Part shown: positions 43,798 to 52,380 of the stretch, piece after piece
Layout: the number at the start of each line of letters is the position of its first letter
Position numbering within the stretch: the first letter of the stretch is position 1
Position numbers and translations under genes: made by a program
Source of the DNA: Pseudomonadota bacterium
Lineage (GTDB): Bacteria; Pseudomonadota; Gammaproteobacteria; Steroidobacterales; Steroidobacteraceae
DNA: 64,000 bases
NCBI GenBank assembly: GCA_018241425.1
Contig: JAFEDU010000002.1
Location: 930,001-994,000, forward strand
Direction of reading: 5' to 3'
Notes under the pieces: generated by a model
Databases searched by the model: none
Seen by the model: the letters and a program-made list of their open reading frames with translations, nothing else
What the model was told of the DNA's origin: nothing

Positions 43798-45636
43798 TCA
43801 GTTCTCCGGCGAGAAGGCGAGCAGCAGGTTGCCCGGCTGGCGCATGGATCCTGAGTTCACGAACAGCATGCCGTTGGCAATTACCTGGCCGCCGTAGTCG
43901 ATCGCACCGCCGTGCGCGCGCACGCCGTTCACGGCATCGAACTCGGGCCCGGTGTCGAACTGCCAGACGATGTGGCCGTCGCTCGCGTCGTAGGCGCGGA
44001 TGTAGCCATCCATGGCGCCCGCAAAAACGATGCCCGGTATCACCGCCACACCTGCCAGCAGCGCGTGCGAGCAGCTGTCGGCGCCCCAGGCGCAGGCGAC
44101 GTCCGGGGTCGGCGTGCGCCAGAGCGTGGCGCCGGTGGCAGGCACAAGTGCCACCAGGGCACCGGGGCCCTTGCGGGTCTGCGGGTCGTACTCGGAGGTC
44201 GCGACGTATACGCGCTCGCCGTCGCTGGCGGGTGCCCAGAGGATGGCGCCGTTGGGAGTGCCGGCCGCGAGCACCTTCTCCCACAGCCGTTTGCCGTTGT
44301 CCGGGTCCAGCCCGTACACGATGCCGGACTTGGCCCCCGCCACGAGGTAGCGGCGTCCGCCCTCGCCGATGAGGAGCGGGGAGCTCGCGAAGTCGAAGTC
44401 CGGACCTAAGGGGCTCGGGCAGTTGCCCGTGGGGGTGCCGCTGCACAGGAGGATCCAGGCGTCGTTCTTGGCGACCTGATGCGTCCAGGCGCGGCTGCCG
44501 TCCTTCATGCGGATGGCGAGCACCGCGTTGGTGGAGTCGGTCACGACGTTCGTGTAGGAGTCCCCGCTGCCGACGTAGATGAGACGGTGCGCCGGATCGA
44601 GCGTCGGGGCGGAGAAGATCGAGCCGCCGGCCGGTCCGAAGAGCGTGCGCCCATCGACGGTCTTCACTGCGGCGGGCCTCTCGCGCACGGTGTAGGCGCG
44701 CCACAGGATCGCGCCCTTGGCCGCATCGACCGCGACGAGGCTGCCGCGGAACGTGCAACAGGCGTACTTGGGGTCCGCCGCGGCGACTTCCTCGAACGAG
44801 CTCACGGGCGCGTACAGCACGCCGTGGTAGAGCTGCGGCGTGCCGACCAGCCGGGTGATCGGGTGGTCATCCAGGCGCAGCGTCCACAGGCGCGTGCCGG
44901 TCCTGGCGTCGATGGCGTGCAGCGTGCCCTTGTCGTCGCCGAACCAGGCCGTGAGGTGGGCGTGATGATCCGGGGCGCCCGCGGCGGGCATTTCGTCCAC
45001 CACGATCCCGGTGCGCACCAGGGCGCCGGCGTCATAACTCCAGTGGGTGCAGCCGCTGTGCGTATCGAGTGCGAAGAGGCGCCCGCCGGTCCCCCCCGTG
45101 ATCACGAGGTCCCCGACCACGGCGGGCTGGCTGAACGCCGCGCGCCCCGGGTAGGCAAACGTCCAGCGCAGCTTGAGATGCGGGACTTCGGCCGCGGTGA
45201 ATCCGGGATCGCGCTGGAAGCGCGAGCTCGCGAGGTCATAGCCCCAGCTGCGCCAGTCGCCCGGGGAGGGGTGCGGATCGGCCGGCCCGCGGCAGGCATT
45301 GGCATCGGGTGCGGCGCGCGGCACCGGCTCCTTGCCGGTGATGTAGACAGCGATGGCGCGGATCTGTGCCGGCGACAGGCCGCTCGCCTGCGGCCGCATG
45401 ACGCCGAGTGCGAGGGTGTCGATGACGTCCTCGGCGCTGCGGGTGACGCTGATCAGCACCTTGGGCGGGATGCGCCCGGTCGCGTGGTCGTGGCAGGCGG
45501 AGCAGCGGGCGGCGTAGAGCGCCGCGCCGTCCGGGGCGGTCGCTGCCCCTGCCTGTGCGCGCACCTGCGCGGGTCCGCACGTCAGCGCCAGCCCGAGGAG
45601 CAACCCCGCGCGCAGCGCGGCAGCCTTAAGTGACAT
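43798..45636 (-). CDS. Periplasmic cytochrome c / PQQ dehydrogenase (PVA-dehydrogenase-like)
   Basis: ATG 45636 gives 612 residues with a signal peptide (about 1-28). The heme motif CSACH follows near residue 45, then an eight-bladed quinoprotein propeller with repeats such as LFALDTHSGCTHW, LHAIDARTGTRLW and VYGLDPDNGKRLW. An N-terminal cytochrome c on a PQQ propeller is the layout of polyvinyl-alcohol dehydrogenase. It oxidises an alcohol in the periplasm. The start of a longer open frame at 46044 belongs to the receptor gene. It follows the receptor by 70 bases, beyond a terminator. Confidence 0.85.
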   Translation of the reverse strand: MSLKAAALRAGLLLGLALTCGPAQVRAQAGAATAPDGAALYAARCSACHDHATGRIPPKVLISVTRSAEDVIDTLALGVMRPQASGLSPAQIRAIAVYITGKEPVPRAAPDANACRGPADPHPSPGDWRSWGYDLASSRFQRDPGFTAAEVPHLKLRWTFAYPGRAAFSQPAVVGDLVITGGTGGRLFALDTHSGCTHWSYDAGALVRTGIVVDEMPAAGAPDHHAHLTAWFGDDKGTLHAIDARTGTRLWTLRLDDHPITRLVGTPQLYHGVLYAPVSSFEEVAAADPKYACCTFRGSLVAVDAAKGAILWRAYTVRERPAAVKTVDGRTLFGPAGGSIFSAPTLDPAHRLIYVGSGDSYTNVVTDSTNAVLAIRMKDGSRAWTHQVAKNDAWILLCSGTPTGNCPSPLGPDFDFASSPLLIGEGGRRYLVAGAKSGIVYGLDPDNGKRLWEKVLAAGTPNGAILWAPASDGERVYVATSEYDPQTRKGPGALVALVPATGATLWRTPTPDVACAWGADSCSHALLAGVAVIPGIVFAGAMDGYIRAYDASDGHIVWQFDTGPEFDAVNGVRAHGGAIDYGGQVIANGMLFVNSGSMRQPGNLLLAFSPEN

Positions 45637-45647
45637 TTCCGATCCCC

Positions 45648-45681
45648 GAAAAGATCGCGCGGGCCTCGAAGGCCCGCGCGA
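45648..45681 (-). terminator. Rho-independent terminator of TonB receptor 2
   Basis: A perfect 10-bp stem (CGCGCGGGCC at 45656-45665 and its complement at 45671-45680), extended by a T-A pair, closes a 5-base loop. On the minus strand it is followed by ATCTTTTC. It lies between the receptor stop (45708) and the PQQ gene start (45636), so expression of the latter must rely on read-through or its own promoter. Confidence 0.75.
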
Positions 45682-45707
45682 ATTCACCGTAAGGACGCGA
45701 GACGGCT

Positions 45708-48119
45708 TCAGAAGCCGTACTGGAACTGCGCCCCGACCATCGCCTTCGGCGCCCACGCCGTGGCGCTGTAGTAGTACCCCGTGACCGGGACTTCGCCGCC
45801 GGTGTTGGGATTCACGACCGGTACGAACGGCGCTGCGCCCTGGCCGATGACGTGCTCGGCGTACTGGCGGTTCGCGCAGTTCTTGCACCACACCGACAGG
45901 CGCATGGTGTGCTTGCTGCCGTGGGTATCGAAGTTCCACGTCAGCTTGCCATCCAGCACCCCGTAGGCCGGGATCGAGTAGAACGACGTCGCGCCCGGCA
46001 CATTCACGCCGGTCGGGGCGGTGTCGTACTCGCGGCCCTGCCACCGGAAGTTCGTGAAGAGCTCCAGGTTGCCGCCACCGGCGTGGAACAGCGTCCAGTC
46101 GACGCTCGCATTGGTGATGTTGTTCGGCGCGTAGGGCACGCGGAACAGCGAGGCGACGTTCTGGCCCACCTGGTACGGGGAGTACGGGTTGGTGGCCGGA
46201 TCGAAGATCGTGTTCGGCAGCGCGTACACCGTGTCCATGTGCGTCGAGAGGAAGGTGCTGCTCAGGCTGATCGACAGGTCGGAGACCGGCGCGAACAGCA
46301 ACTCGATCTCGGCGCCCTTCACCGTCGCCTTGCCGGCGTTGTAGGACTCGACGACCGCCAGGTTCGACGGGTCGACGTCGAACTGCAGCTGCATGTCTGA
46401 GAACTTCGAGTAGAACGCCGCGATGTTTGCGCGCACCTTGTGGTCGAGCCAGTAGGACTTGAGGCCCAGCTCGTAGGTGGTCACGTTCTCAGGCTTGAAG
46501 GTGTTGCCGAACCCGCCGATGGGCGCAGCCTCGGTCGAACCTCCCGCCTTGTAGCCCGTTGCGATGCGCAGGTAGGTGTTGATGTCCGGCGTCCACGCCA
46601 TGTTCAGCGTGCCGGCCGGATTGAACTTGCTGAAGCTCAGGTTGTTGCCCGAGTTCGGGGGATCAGCCTGGTGGATAGGGAACAGGCAGTTCGGCGGGCA
46701 GAACGGGTTCGTCGGCGGAGGCACGAACACCAGTTCGTCGATCGTGTAGGTGCGCGCCGCGCTGCGGTTGTCCTTGGTGTAGCGGCCACCGAGGGTGATC
46801 GAGAACGGCTCGGTCACGTGCCAGGTGAACTGCGCGTAGGCCGCCTTGGACTTGGCTTCGGCGGTGACGTAGCGCTGCTCGAGCTCCTGGAAGGTCGGGA
46901 ACCCGGGGATGAACTCGATAGGAATTCCGATCGTGCCGACCTCGTTGTGGTTGGCATGCTCATCGAAGTAGTAGAGGCCCGCCACGTAGTCCACCGTCTT
47001 CGCGATCGTGCCGACGAGCTGGAACTCCTGGGTGAATTCGTTGCTCTGCACGATGTCGTTGCTGGTGAAATTCGTGATGCCCTCAACCGGGGCCGTGGTC
47101 GGGTCCGTGAAGGCGCCCGCGTAGTCCTGGTAGAACCGCGAGTCGAGGCCGCGGTAGTAGGTCAGGGAGCGCAGGTTCACGGCGTCGTTGAACTTGAAGT
47201 TCAGGGTGAGGCCATCGGAGTTGAACTTGGCGACGCTCAGCGGCAGGTAGATCGGTTCCCAGCTGTGCGAGGCCAGCCCGACGGTCGATGGGTAGCCGGG
47301 GATCGTCGGGATGCCGGAGAGCGCCGCGTCCTGGTAGTAGATCGGCGTCGACTGCAGCTCGCCCACCTCATAGAAGTAGTCGGCCGTGAACATGCCGCCG
47401 GTGTCCCAGCGCAGCGAGGCCCGTGCACCCTTCTGGTTCTCGCGGTTGAAGTCTTCGCCGCCCGAGTTGCTGACGTTGCCGGCCATGTTGCTGTAGAGCA
47501 GGGTGATCTTGCTCGACAGGCCACCGGCGATCGTCGGCAGGTTCATCGTGCCGAGGGCCCGCACGTAGTCGCGCTGGCCGCCATCGACGCTGAACTTGAT
47601 GTCGAAGTCGCCCGAGGGCTTCTTGCTGATGATGTTGACCGCGCCACCCGTGGTGTTGCGTCCGTACAGGGTGCCCTGCGGACCGCGCAGCACCTCGACA
47701 CGCTCGACGTCAGCGAGGTCGAAGGTCTCGGCCTGCGGGCGCGCGATGTAGAAGCCGTCCTCATAGAGGCCAACCGAGCCGTCCTGCGTGATCTGGTTCG
47801 CATCCGCCACGCCCTGGCCGCGCATGTACAGGATCAGCGTGTTGCTCGAGCTCGGGTATGGAGTGAAGTTGATGCTGGTCGACTGCTGCGCGACACCGGC
47901 GAAGTCGGTGACTCCCGCCTTGTTCAGCGTGTCGGCCGAGATCGCGGTGATCGCGATCGGGGTCGTCTGCAGGTTTTCTTCGCGTCGCTGCGCGGTGACA
48001 ACGACCTCCTGAATGCCCTCGGTCGTCTGCTCCTGAGCGAGCGCAAGTTGCGCGTCCGCAAACGACAATCCAATCACGGCGAACATCGCGCCGCCGTAGC
48101 GCGAACCCGGTTTCAACAT
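45708..48119 (-). CDS. TonB-dependent outer-membrane receptor 2
   Basis: ATG 48119 follows GGGGGATC and gives 803 residues; the frame extends upstream to 48233 without a better start. A signal peptide (about 1-30) precedes IQEVVVTAQRREENLQTTPIAITAISADTLNKAG and VERVEVLRGPQGTLYGRNTTGGAVNIISKKPSG (plug). The barrel ends in an aromatic (VGAQFQYGF). Same type as receptor 1 but clearly a different protein. It lies between two PQQ dehydrogenases and shares an upstream dyad geometry with the steroid promoters. Substrate presumed hydrophobic. Confidence 0.92.
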   Translation of the reverse strand: MLKPGSRYGGAMFAVIGLSFADAQLALAQEQTTEGIQEVVVTAQRREENLQTTPIAITAISADTLNKAGVTDFAGVAQQSTSINFTPYPSSSNTLILYMRGQGVADANQITQDGSVGLYEDGFYIARPQAETFDLADVERVEVLRGPQGTLYGRNTTGGAVNIISKKPSGDFDIKFSVDGGQRDYVRALGTMNLPTIAGGLSSKITLLYSNMAGNVSNSGGEDFNRENQKGARASLRWDTGGMFTADYFYEVGELQSTPIYYQDAALSGIPTIPGYPSTVGLASHSWEPIYLPLSVAKFNSDGLTLNFKFNDAVNLRSLTYYRGLDSRFYQDYAGAFTDPTTAPVEGITNFTSNDIVQSNEFTQEFQLVGTIAKTVDYVAGLYYFDEHANHNEVGTIGIPIEFIPGFPTFQELEQRYVTAEAKSKAAYAQFTWHVTEPFSITLGGRYTKDNRSAARTYTIDELVFVPPPTNPFCPPNCLFPIHQADPPNSGNNLSFSKFNPAGTLNMAWTPDINTYLRIATGYKAGGSTEAAPIGGFGNTFKPENVTTYELGLKSYWLDHKVRANIAAFYSKFSDMQLQFDVDPSNLAVVESYNAGKATVKGAEIELLFAPVSDLSISLSSTFLSTHMDTVYALPNTIFDPATNPYSPYQVGQNVASLFRVPYAPNNITNASVDWTLFHAGGGNLELFTNFRWQGREYDTAPTGVNVPGATSFYSIPAYGVLDGKLTWNFDTHGSKHTMRLSVWCKNCANRQYAEHVIGQGAAPFVPVVNPNTGGEVPVTGYYYSATAWAPKAMVGAQFQYGF

Positions 48120-48159
48120 GAAGGATCCCCCTAGAGTACGAATAAGTGTCAGCGTCTCG

Positions 48160-48187
48160 ATCATACGCGCACGGCATGACTTGTCGA
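48160..48187 (-). promoter_or_regulatory. Promoter of TonB receptor 2
   Basis: On the minus strand: TCGACA as -35 (48182-48187), a 16-base spacer, and TATGAT as -10 (48160-48165), preceded by GCG. It is 41 bases from the start codon, and an upstream dyad lies just beyond. Confidence 0.6.
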
Positions 48188-48199
48188 GCGGTAAGTTGT

Positions 48200-48235
48200 A
48201 TATGCGCAACGCTAGACGTCTTCCACTACGCATAT
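48200..48235. promoter_or_regulatory. Dyad ATATGCG/CGCATAT, variant of the upstream element (copy C)
   Basis: ATATGCG (48200-48206) and CGCATAT (48229-48235) are perfect complements 22 bases apart. Read on the minus strand it is ATATGCGTA, 19 bases, GCGCATA, the same geometry as ATTTGCGTA-19-GCGAATT in copies A and B. It lies upstream of the receptor 2 promoter and also 92 bases before the plus-strand PQQ gene. Confidence 0.55.
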
Positions 48236-48282
48236 CAACAGACCCTCGTCCAAACGAGGGATTGCCGCGACCGGGCAGGGAC

Positions 48283-48288
48283 TATGAT
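48283..48288 (+). promoter_or_regulatory. Candidate -10 for the plus-strand PQQ gene
   Basis: TATGAT lies 39 bases before ATG 48327. No convincing -35 is present (GATTGC at 48260-48265 is weak), so an activator may be required. A small inverted repeat (GCACT-TTCGT-AGTGC) lies downstream at 48293-48307. Confidence 0.35.
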
Positions 48289-48326
48289 TCGCGCACTTTC
48301 GTAGTGCAGTGATTTTGGGGGGGTCG

Positions 48327-50342
48327 ATGCCGCACCGGACGCATGCGTTGCTCAGCGCCCGCTGGGTTGTTGCGATTTTGCTGCCGCTCCTGGCGTGCTG
48401 CGCGCGCCACGCGCCGGTCGATTATTCCGGTCCCACCGGAGGCTGGTCCTCGTGGGGCGGGAACGACGGAGGCATGCGGTATTCCCCCGTCACGCAGGTC
48501 ACCCCGGAGAATGTAAAAGACCTCAAGGTCGCCTGGGTCTACCGCATCGGTGAGCCGGTGCTGCTGCCGGCGCACCCGACCCCGAAGGGCGAGGTGAGCC
48601 AGATGCTCGCCAAGGGCCTCACACCGGAAGTGCACCGGATGCCGGCGCTGGAGGCCACGCCGATCCTGGCCGAGGGACGCCTCTATGTCTGCTCGAGCTC
48701 CAACCGCGTGGCGGCGCTGGACCCGGAGACCGGACACGAGCTGTGGTCGTTCGACCCGCGCCTGGATGCCACGGGAGCGGTGCTGCTGGTGTGCCGCGGC
48801 GTCAGCTTCTGGCACGACGCGCAGGCGCCCGCCGATGCGCCATGCGCGAGCCGCATCTTCACCGGCACGCAGGATGCGCGGCTGATCGCGCTCGACGCAC
48901 GCGACGGCCGGCCGTGCGCGGACTTCGGGCACGACGGCACGGTCGACCTGAAGGCCGGGCTCGGGCACACGCTGCCCGGCGACTACGGCGTGACGGTGCC
49001 GCCGGCCATCATCGGGGATCGGGTCGTGCTCGGCGGCCGCATCACCGAGGACATGCGCACCGACATGCCAGCCGGCGTCGTGCGCGCCTTCGATGCGCGC
49101 AGTGGCGCGCTGCTATGGGCCTGGAACTCGGTCGCACCACAGGCGGAGGTCCCGGGCGCCGAGGGCGTCTACCGCCGCTCGACGGCGAACACCTGGTCGG
49201 TGTTCTCGGTCGACCCGCAGCGCAACCTCATCTTCGTTCCCACCGGCAACGCGCAGGTGGGCCTGTACGGGACGACGCGCGACTCCGACGGGCGCGACTA
49301 CTACGCGAGCTCCGTCGTCGCCCTCGATGCGACCAGCGGCAAGGTGGTGTGGCACTTCCAGACGGTGCACCACGACGTGTGGGACTACGACGTGCCCTCG
49401 CAGCCGGTGCTGTTCGATTTCCCGACCGCGTCTGGCCCGGTGCCGGCGGTCGCACAGCCGACCAAGCAGGGATACCTCTTCATCCTCAACCGCGAGACCG
49501 GCGAGCCGCTCGTGCCGGTCGAGGAGCGCCCGGCCCCGCAGGCTGGGGCGGTCGAGGGCGAGCACCTTGCCCCGACGCAACCGGTCCCGACCAATGCGAC
49601 CTACGTGCTGCAGCGCCCGCCGCTCACGGAAGCGGACATGTGGGGCTTCACCTTCTACGACCGCGGCAAGTGCCGCGACCTGTTCAGGAGCTACCGCTAC
49701 GAGGGGCCATTCAGCCCGCCGTCACTGAAGGGCACGATCACCTACCCGGACAACCTCGGCGTCATGAACTGGGGGAGTGCCGCGGTGGACCCCCAGCGCC
49801 AGATCCTCGTGATCAACACGAGCCATGTCGCCACGGTGGCGCAGCTGGTGCCGCGCGAGCAGGCCGACGCCCGCTTCGCGCGCGGGGAGTGGCTGCTGGC
49901 GCAGGAAGGCACGCCGTATGCGGCGGCGTGGACGGCGATGCTTTCGCCCTGGGGCGCGCCCTGCAATCGGCCGCCCTGGGGCGAACTCGTGGCCATCGAC
50001 CTGAAGCAGGGCAAGCGCCTGTGGCAGGTGCCGCTCGGCAGCACGCGCGACCTGGCCCCGTGGCCGCTGTGGCTCAACATCGGGACGCCCAACATCGGCG
50101 GTCCGCTCATCACCGCCTCCGGGCTCACTTTCATCGGCGCGAGCACCGACGACTTCCTGCGCGCCTTCGACAACGCGAGCGGCCGGGAACTGTGGAAGGG
50201 GAGGCTGCCGGCCGGCCCGCAGGCGACCCCGATGACCTACCGGCTGGGTCCGCAGGGCAAGCAGTTCATCGTCATCGCCGCCGGTGGGCACAAGTACATG
50301 CGCACCAAGCTCGGCGATTACCTGGTCGCCTTCAGCCTGTGA
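48327..50342 (+). CDS. Periplasmic PQQ-dependent dehydrogenase
   Basis: ATG 48327, behind a run of seven G, gives 671 residues; a GTG at 48309 is possible but leaves no ribosome site. Residues 1-31 form a signal, with LLACC as a possible lipobox. WGGNDGGMRYSPVTQVTPENVKDLKVAWVYRIGE starts the propeller; VVALDATSGKVVWHFQTVHHDVWDYDVPSQP and LVAIDLKQGKRLWQVPLG are typical quinoprotein motifs of the glucose-dehydrogenase/soluble alcohol type. No membrane anchor helices. It oxidises an alcohol or aldehyde in the periplasm; the substrate is not readable. Its end overlaps by 11 bases the end of the convergent monooxygenase. Confidence 0.86.
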   Translation: MPHRTHALLSARWVVAILLPLLACCARHAPVDYSGPTGGWSSWGGNDGGMRYSPVTQVTPENVKDLKVAWVYRIGEPVLLPAHPTPKGEVSQMLAKGLTPEVHRMPALEATPILAEGRLYVCSSSNRVAALDPETGHELWSFDPRLDATGAVLLVCRGVSFWHDAQAPADAPCASRIFTGTQDARLIALDARDGRPCADFGHDGTVDLKAGLGHTLPGDYGVTVPPAIIGDRVVLGGRITEDMRTDMPAGVVRAFDARSGALLWAWNSVAPQAEVPGAEGVYRRSTANTWSVFSVDPQRNLIFVPTGNAQVGLYGTTRDSDGRDYYASSVVALDATSGKVVWHFQTVHHDVWDYDVPSQPVLFDFPTASGPVPAVAQPTKQGYLFILNRETGEPLVPVEERPAPQAGAVEGEHLAPTQPVPTNATYVLQRPPLTEADMWGFTFYDRGKCRDLFRSYRYEGPFSPPSLKGTITYPDNLGVMNWGSAAVDPQRQILVINTSHVATVAQLVPREQADARFARGEWLLAQEGTPYAAAWTAMLSPWGAPCNRPPWGELVAIDLKQGKRLWQVPLGSTRDLAPWPLWLNIGTPNIGGPLITASGLTFIGASTDDFLRAFDNASGRELWKGRLPAGPQATPMTYRLGPQGKQFIVIAAGGHKYMRTKLGDYLVAFSL

Positions 50343-52269
50343 GGATGTAGTCGCCCAGGTTCGGGGCGCGCGTCCACTTCCAATAGTCCGCAAGGCGCCA
50401 CGGGGAGGTCGTTACCACGCGACCGGCGCGATTGCGGTACCAGCTGTCGGCGGCCGGATGCGACCAGACCAGGGTCTCCAGCTCCGCGATCAGGCGCCGG
50501 GTGTAGTCCTCGTAGACGTCCGCCCGACAGTCCATGGCGCGCTTGCCGTTCTCGAGCAGCGCCTGGATGCAGGCCGTTGTGTAACGCACCTGGCATTCGG
50601 AGTGGAAGATGATGCTGCCGGCGTGGGCGAGGTTGGTCGCGGGCCCATACAGGCAGAAGAGGTTCGGGAAGTCCGGCACCGTGATGCCGAGGTAAGCGCG
50701 CGGCTCGTCGCCCCAGACCTCCCCGAGCGTCCGGCCACTCTTGCCGACGATGTCCATCGGGTACAGGAACTTCGTGGCATGGAACCCGGTGGCCCACACG
50801 ATGACGTCGACGTCGTAGTGGGCGGAAGCGCCGACGATGCCGGTAGCGTCGATGCGCTGCACACCCTCGTCGATGAGCTTGACGTTCGGTTGCTGCAGCG
50901 CCCGCAGCCAGCTGCCGTTGTCCTGCAGCATGCGCTTGCCCATGAACGGGAACTTGGGCGTGACCTTCTCGAGGAGTGCCAGGTCGCCGTTCACCTGGCT
51001 CTTCATGTACTCCACCAGCTGCGCGCGGTACGCATCATTCAATGCGTTGACGGCGCGTTCCGGGTGCGGGAAGTCCTTGTCGATGCGGATCGCCGGCAGG
51101 ATGCCGTCGCTGCCGGGATAGAAGATCAGGAACCGGAACCAGCGGCCGTAGTAGGGCACGTGCTCCACCAGCCAGCGGAACTGGGAGCTGACGGCCTCGT
51201 GATACAGCGGGTTCGGCAGCATCCAGGGTGCCGAACGCTGGAACACGTACAGCTGCTGGGCGACCTTGGCGACCTCGGGTACCAGCTGGAACGCGCTCGC
51301 GCCCGAGCCGACCACCGCCACGCGCTTGCCGCGCAGGTCAAGGGCGGGGTCCCATTCGGCCGAGTGCACCTGGACGCCGCGGAACTCCGTGCGCCCCGGG
51401 ATCTCGGGGATGCGCGGGCGGTTGAGCTGCCCGACGGCGCTCACGATGGCATTCACGCGCAGGCTCGCCGGCAGCGTGCCGCTAGCGCTCTTGAGGCTGA
51501 CCTCCCAGGTGGCGGCGGCCGCGTCGTAGCGCGCGCCGGTGACCTCGGTGTTGAAGTGGATGTGCGGCCCGAGGCCGTGGCGCTCGACGAAGGAGCGGAA
51601 GTACTCGAGCAGCTCGTCGCGGCGCGAGAAATACTCGGTCCAGGCGTAGGGCTCGAATGAGTAGGAGTAGAAATGGTTGGCGATGTCGACGCGGCAACCG
51701 GGGTAGCGGTTCTCGTACCAGGTGCCGCCGACGGAGTCGTTCTTCTCGACCACCGTGAAGGGGATGCCCGCCTCCTTGAGCCGCAGCGCCTGCAGCAGCC
51801 CCGACATGCCCGCGCCGATGACCAGCACGTGGAACTTCTCGCGCACCGCGGCGGGTACTTCGCGCGACCAGCGCGGCGCGCGCGAGTCGTTCCCGTCCAG
51901 TGCCAGCTCCTCGAGCATCATCGGCACGTATTCGTCGCCGACGCGCTCGCCGACCATGAAGTTCATCATGCGCTGCACGAGCTGCGGGGAGGGCTGCGGC
52001 GGCAGGGTGCCGCCGCGATCGCGGTAATCGGTGAGCGCCTTCAGCGCCATGCGCCGCACCGTGGCCTGGTCGGCCTCGCTGAGCTCGCCCTGGAAGCCGC
52101 CCAGCATCGCGACCCGTGGCCGGATCGGGCCGTCCAGGATGCTGGTGTCGCCCGTGAGGTGGATGAGCGACATCAGCAGCGTCGGGATGCTCGCGCCCTC
52201 GAGTTGCTGCGCGATGAAGTCATCGCTCTCGGTGATGGCTTTCTCGGCGGGGCGCAGGTGTTCGCTCAT
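50332..52269 (-). CDS. Type I Baeyer-Villiger monooxygenase with long N-terminal extension
   Basis: A 645-residue FAD/NADPH enzyme. The first dinucleotide site is VIGAGMSG (151-157), the second GSGASA (321-326), and between them is the Baeyer-Villiger fingerprint FRGVQVHSAEWD (296-307). An extra 140 residues precede the first FAD motif, as in the 4-hydroxyacetophenone-monooxygenase group. It turns ketones into esters or lactones. In this neighbourhood a steroid ketone, side chain or terpene is plausible. The ATG at 52269 begins with a standard hydrophilic helix. Confidence 0.9.
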   Translation of the reverse strand: MSEHLRPAEKAITESDDFIAQQLEGASIPTLLMSLIHLTGDTSILDGPIRPRVAMLGGFQGELSEADQATVRRMALKALTDYRDRGGTLPPQPSPQLVQRMMNFMVGERVGDEYVPMMLEELALDGNDSRAPRWSREVPAAVREKFHVLVIGAGMSGLLQALRLKEAGIPFTVVEKNDSVGGTWYENRYPGCRVDIANHFYSYSFEPYAWTEYFSRRDELLEYFRSFVERHGLGPHIHFNTEVTGARYDAAAATWEVSLKSASGTLPASLRVNAIVSAVGQLNRPRIPEIPGRTEFRGVQVHSAEWDPALDLRGKRVAVVGSGASAFQLVPEVAKVAQQLYVFQRSAPWMLPNPLYHEAVSSQFRWLVEHVPYYGRWFRFLIFYPGSDGILPAIRIDKDFPHPERAVNALNDAYRAQLVEYMKSQVNGDLALLEKVTPKFPFMGKRMLQDNGSWLRALQQPNVKLIDEGVQRIDATGIVGASAHYDVDVIVWATGFHATKFLYPMDIVGKSGRTLGEVWGDEPRAYLGITVPDFPNLFCLYGPATNLAHAGSIIFHSECQVRYTTACIQALLENGKRAMDCRADVYEDYTRRLIAELETLVWSHPAADSWYRNRAGRVVTTSPWRLADYWKWTRAPNLGDYILTG

Positions 52270-52380
52270 CGCTCTCGTGTCCGTGAATTCGCTGGCCGCA
52301 ACGATACCCGCTTGCCGCCGTGGCGCCCATCGGCAGTTGCTCCTAGTCCGGTACGACGAGGCTTGCGCATGCGGCCCCCT

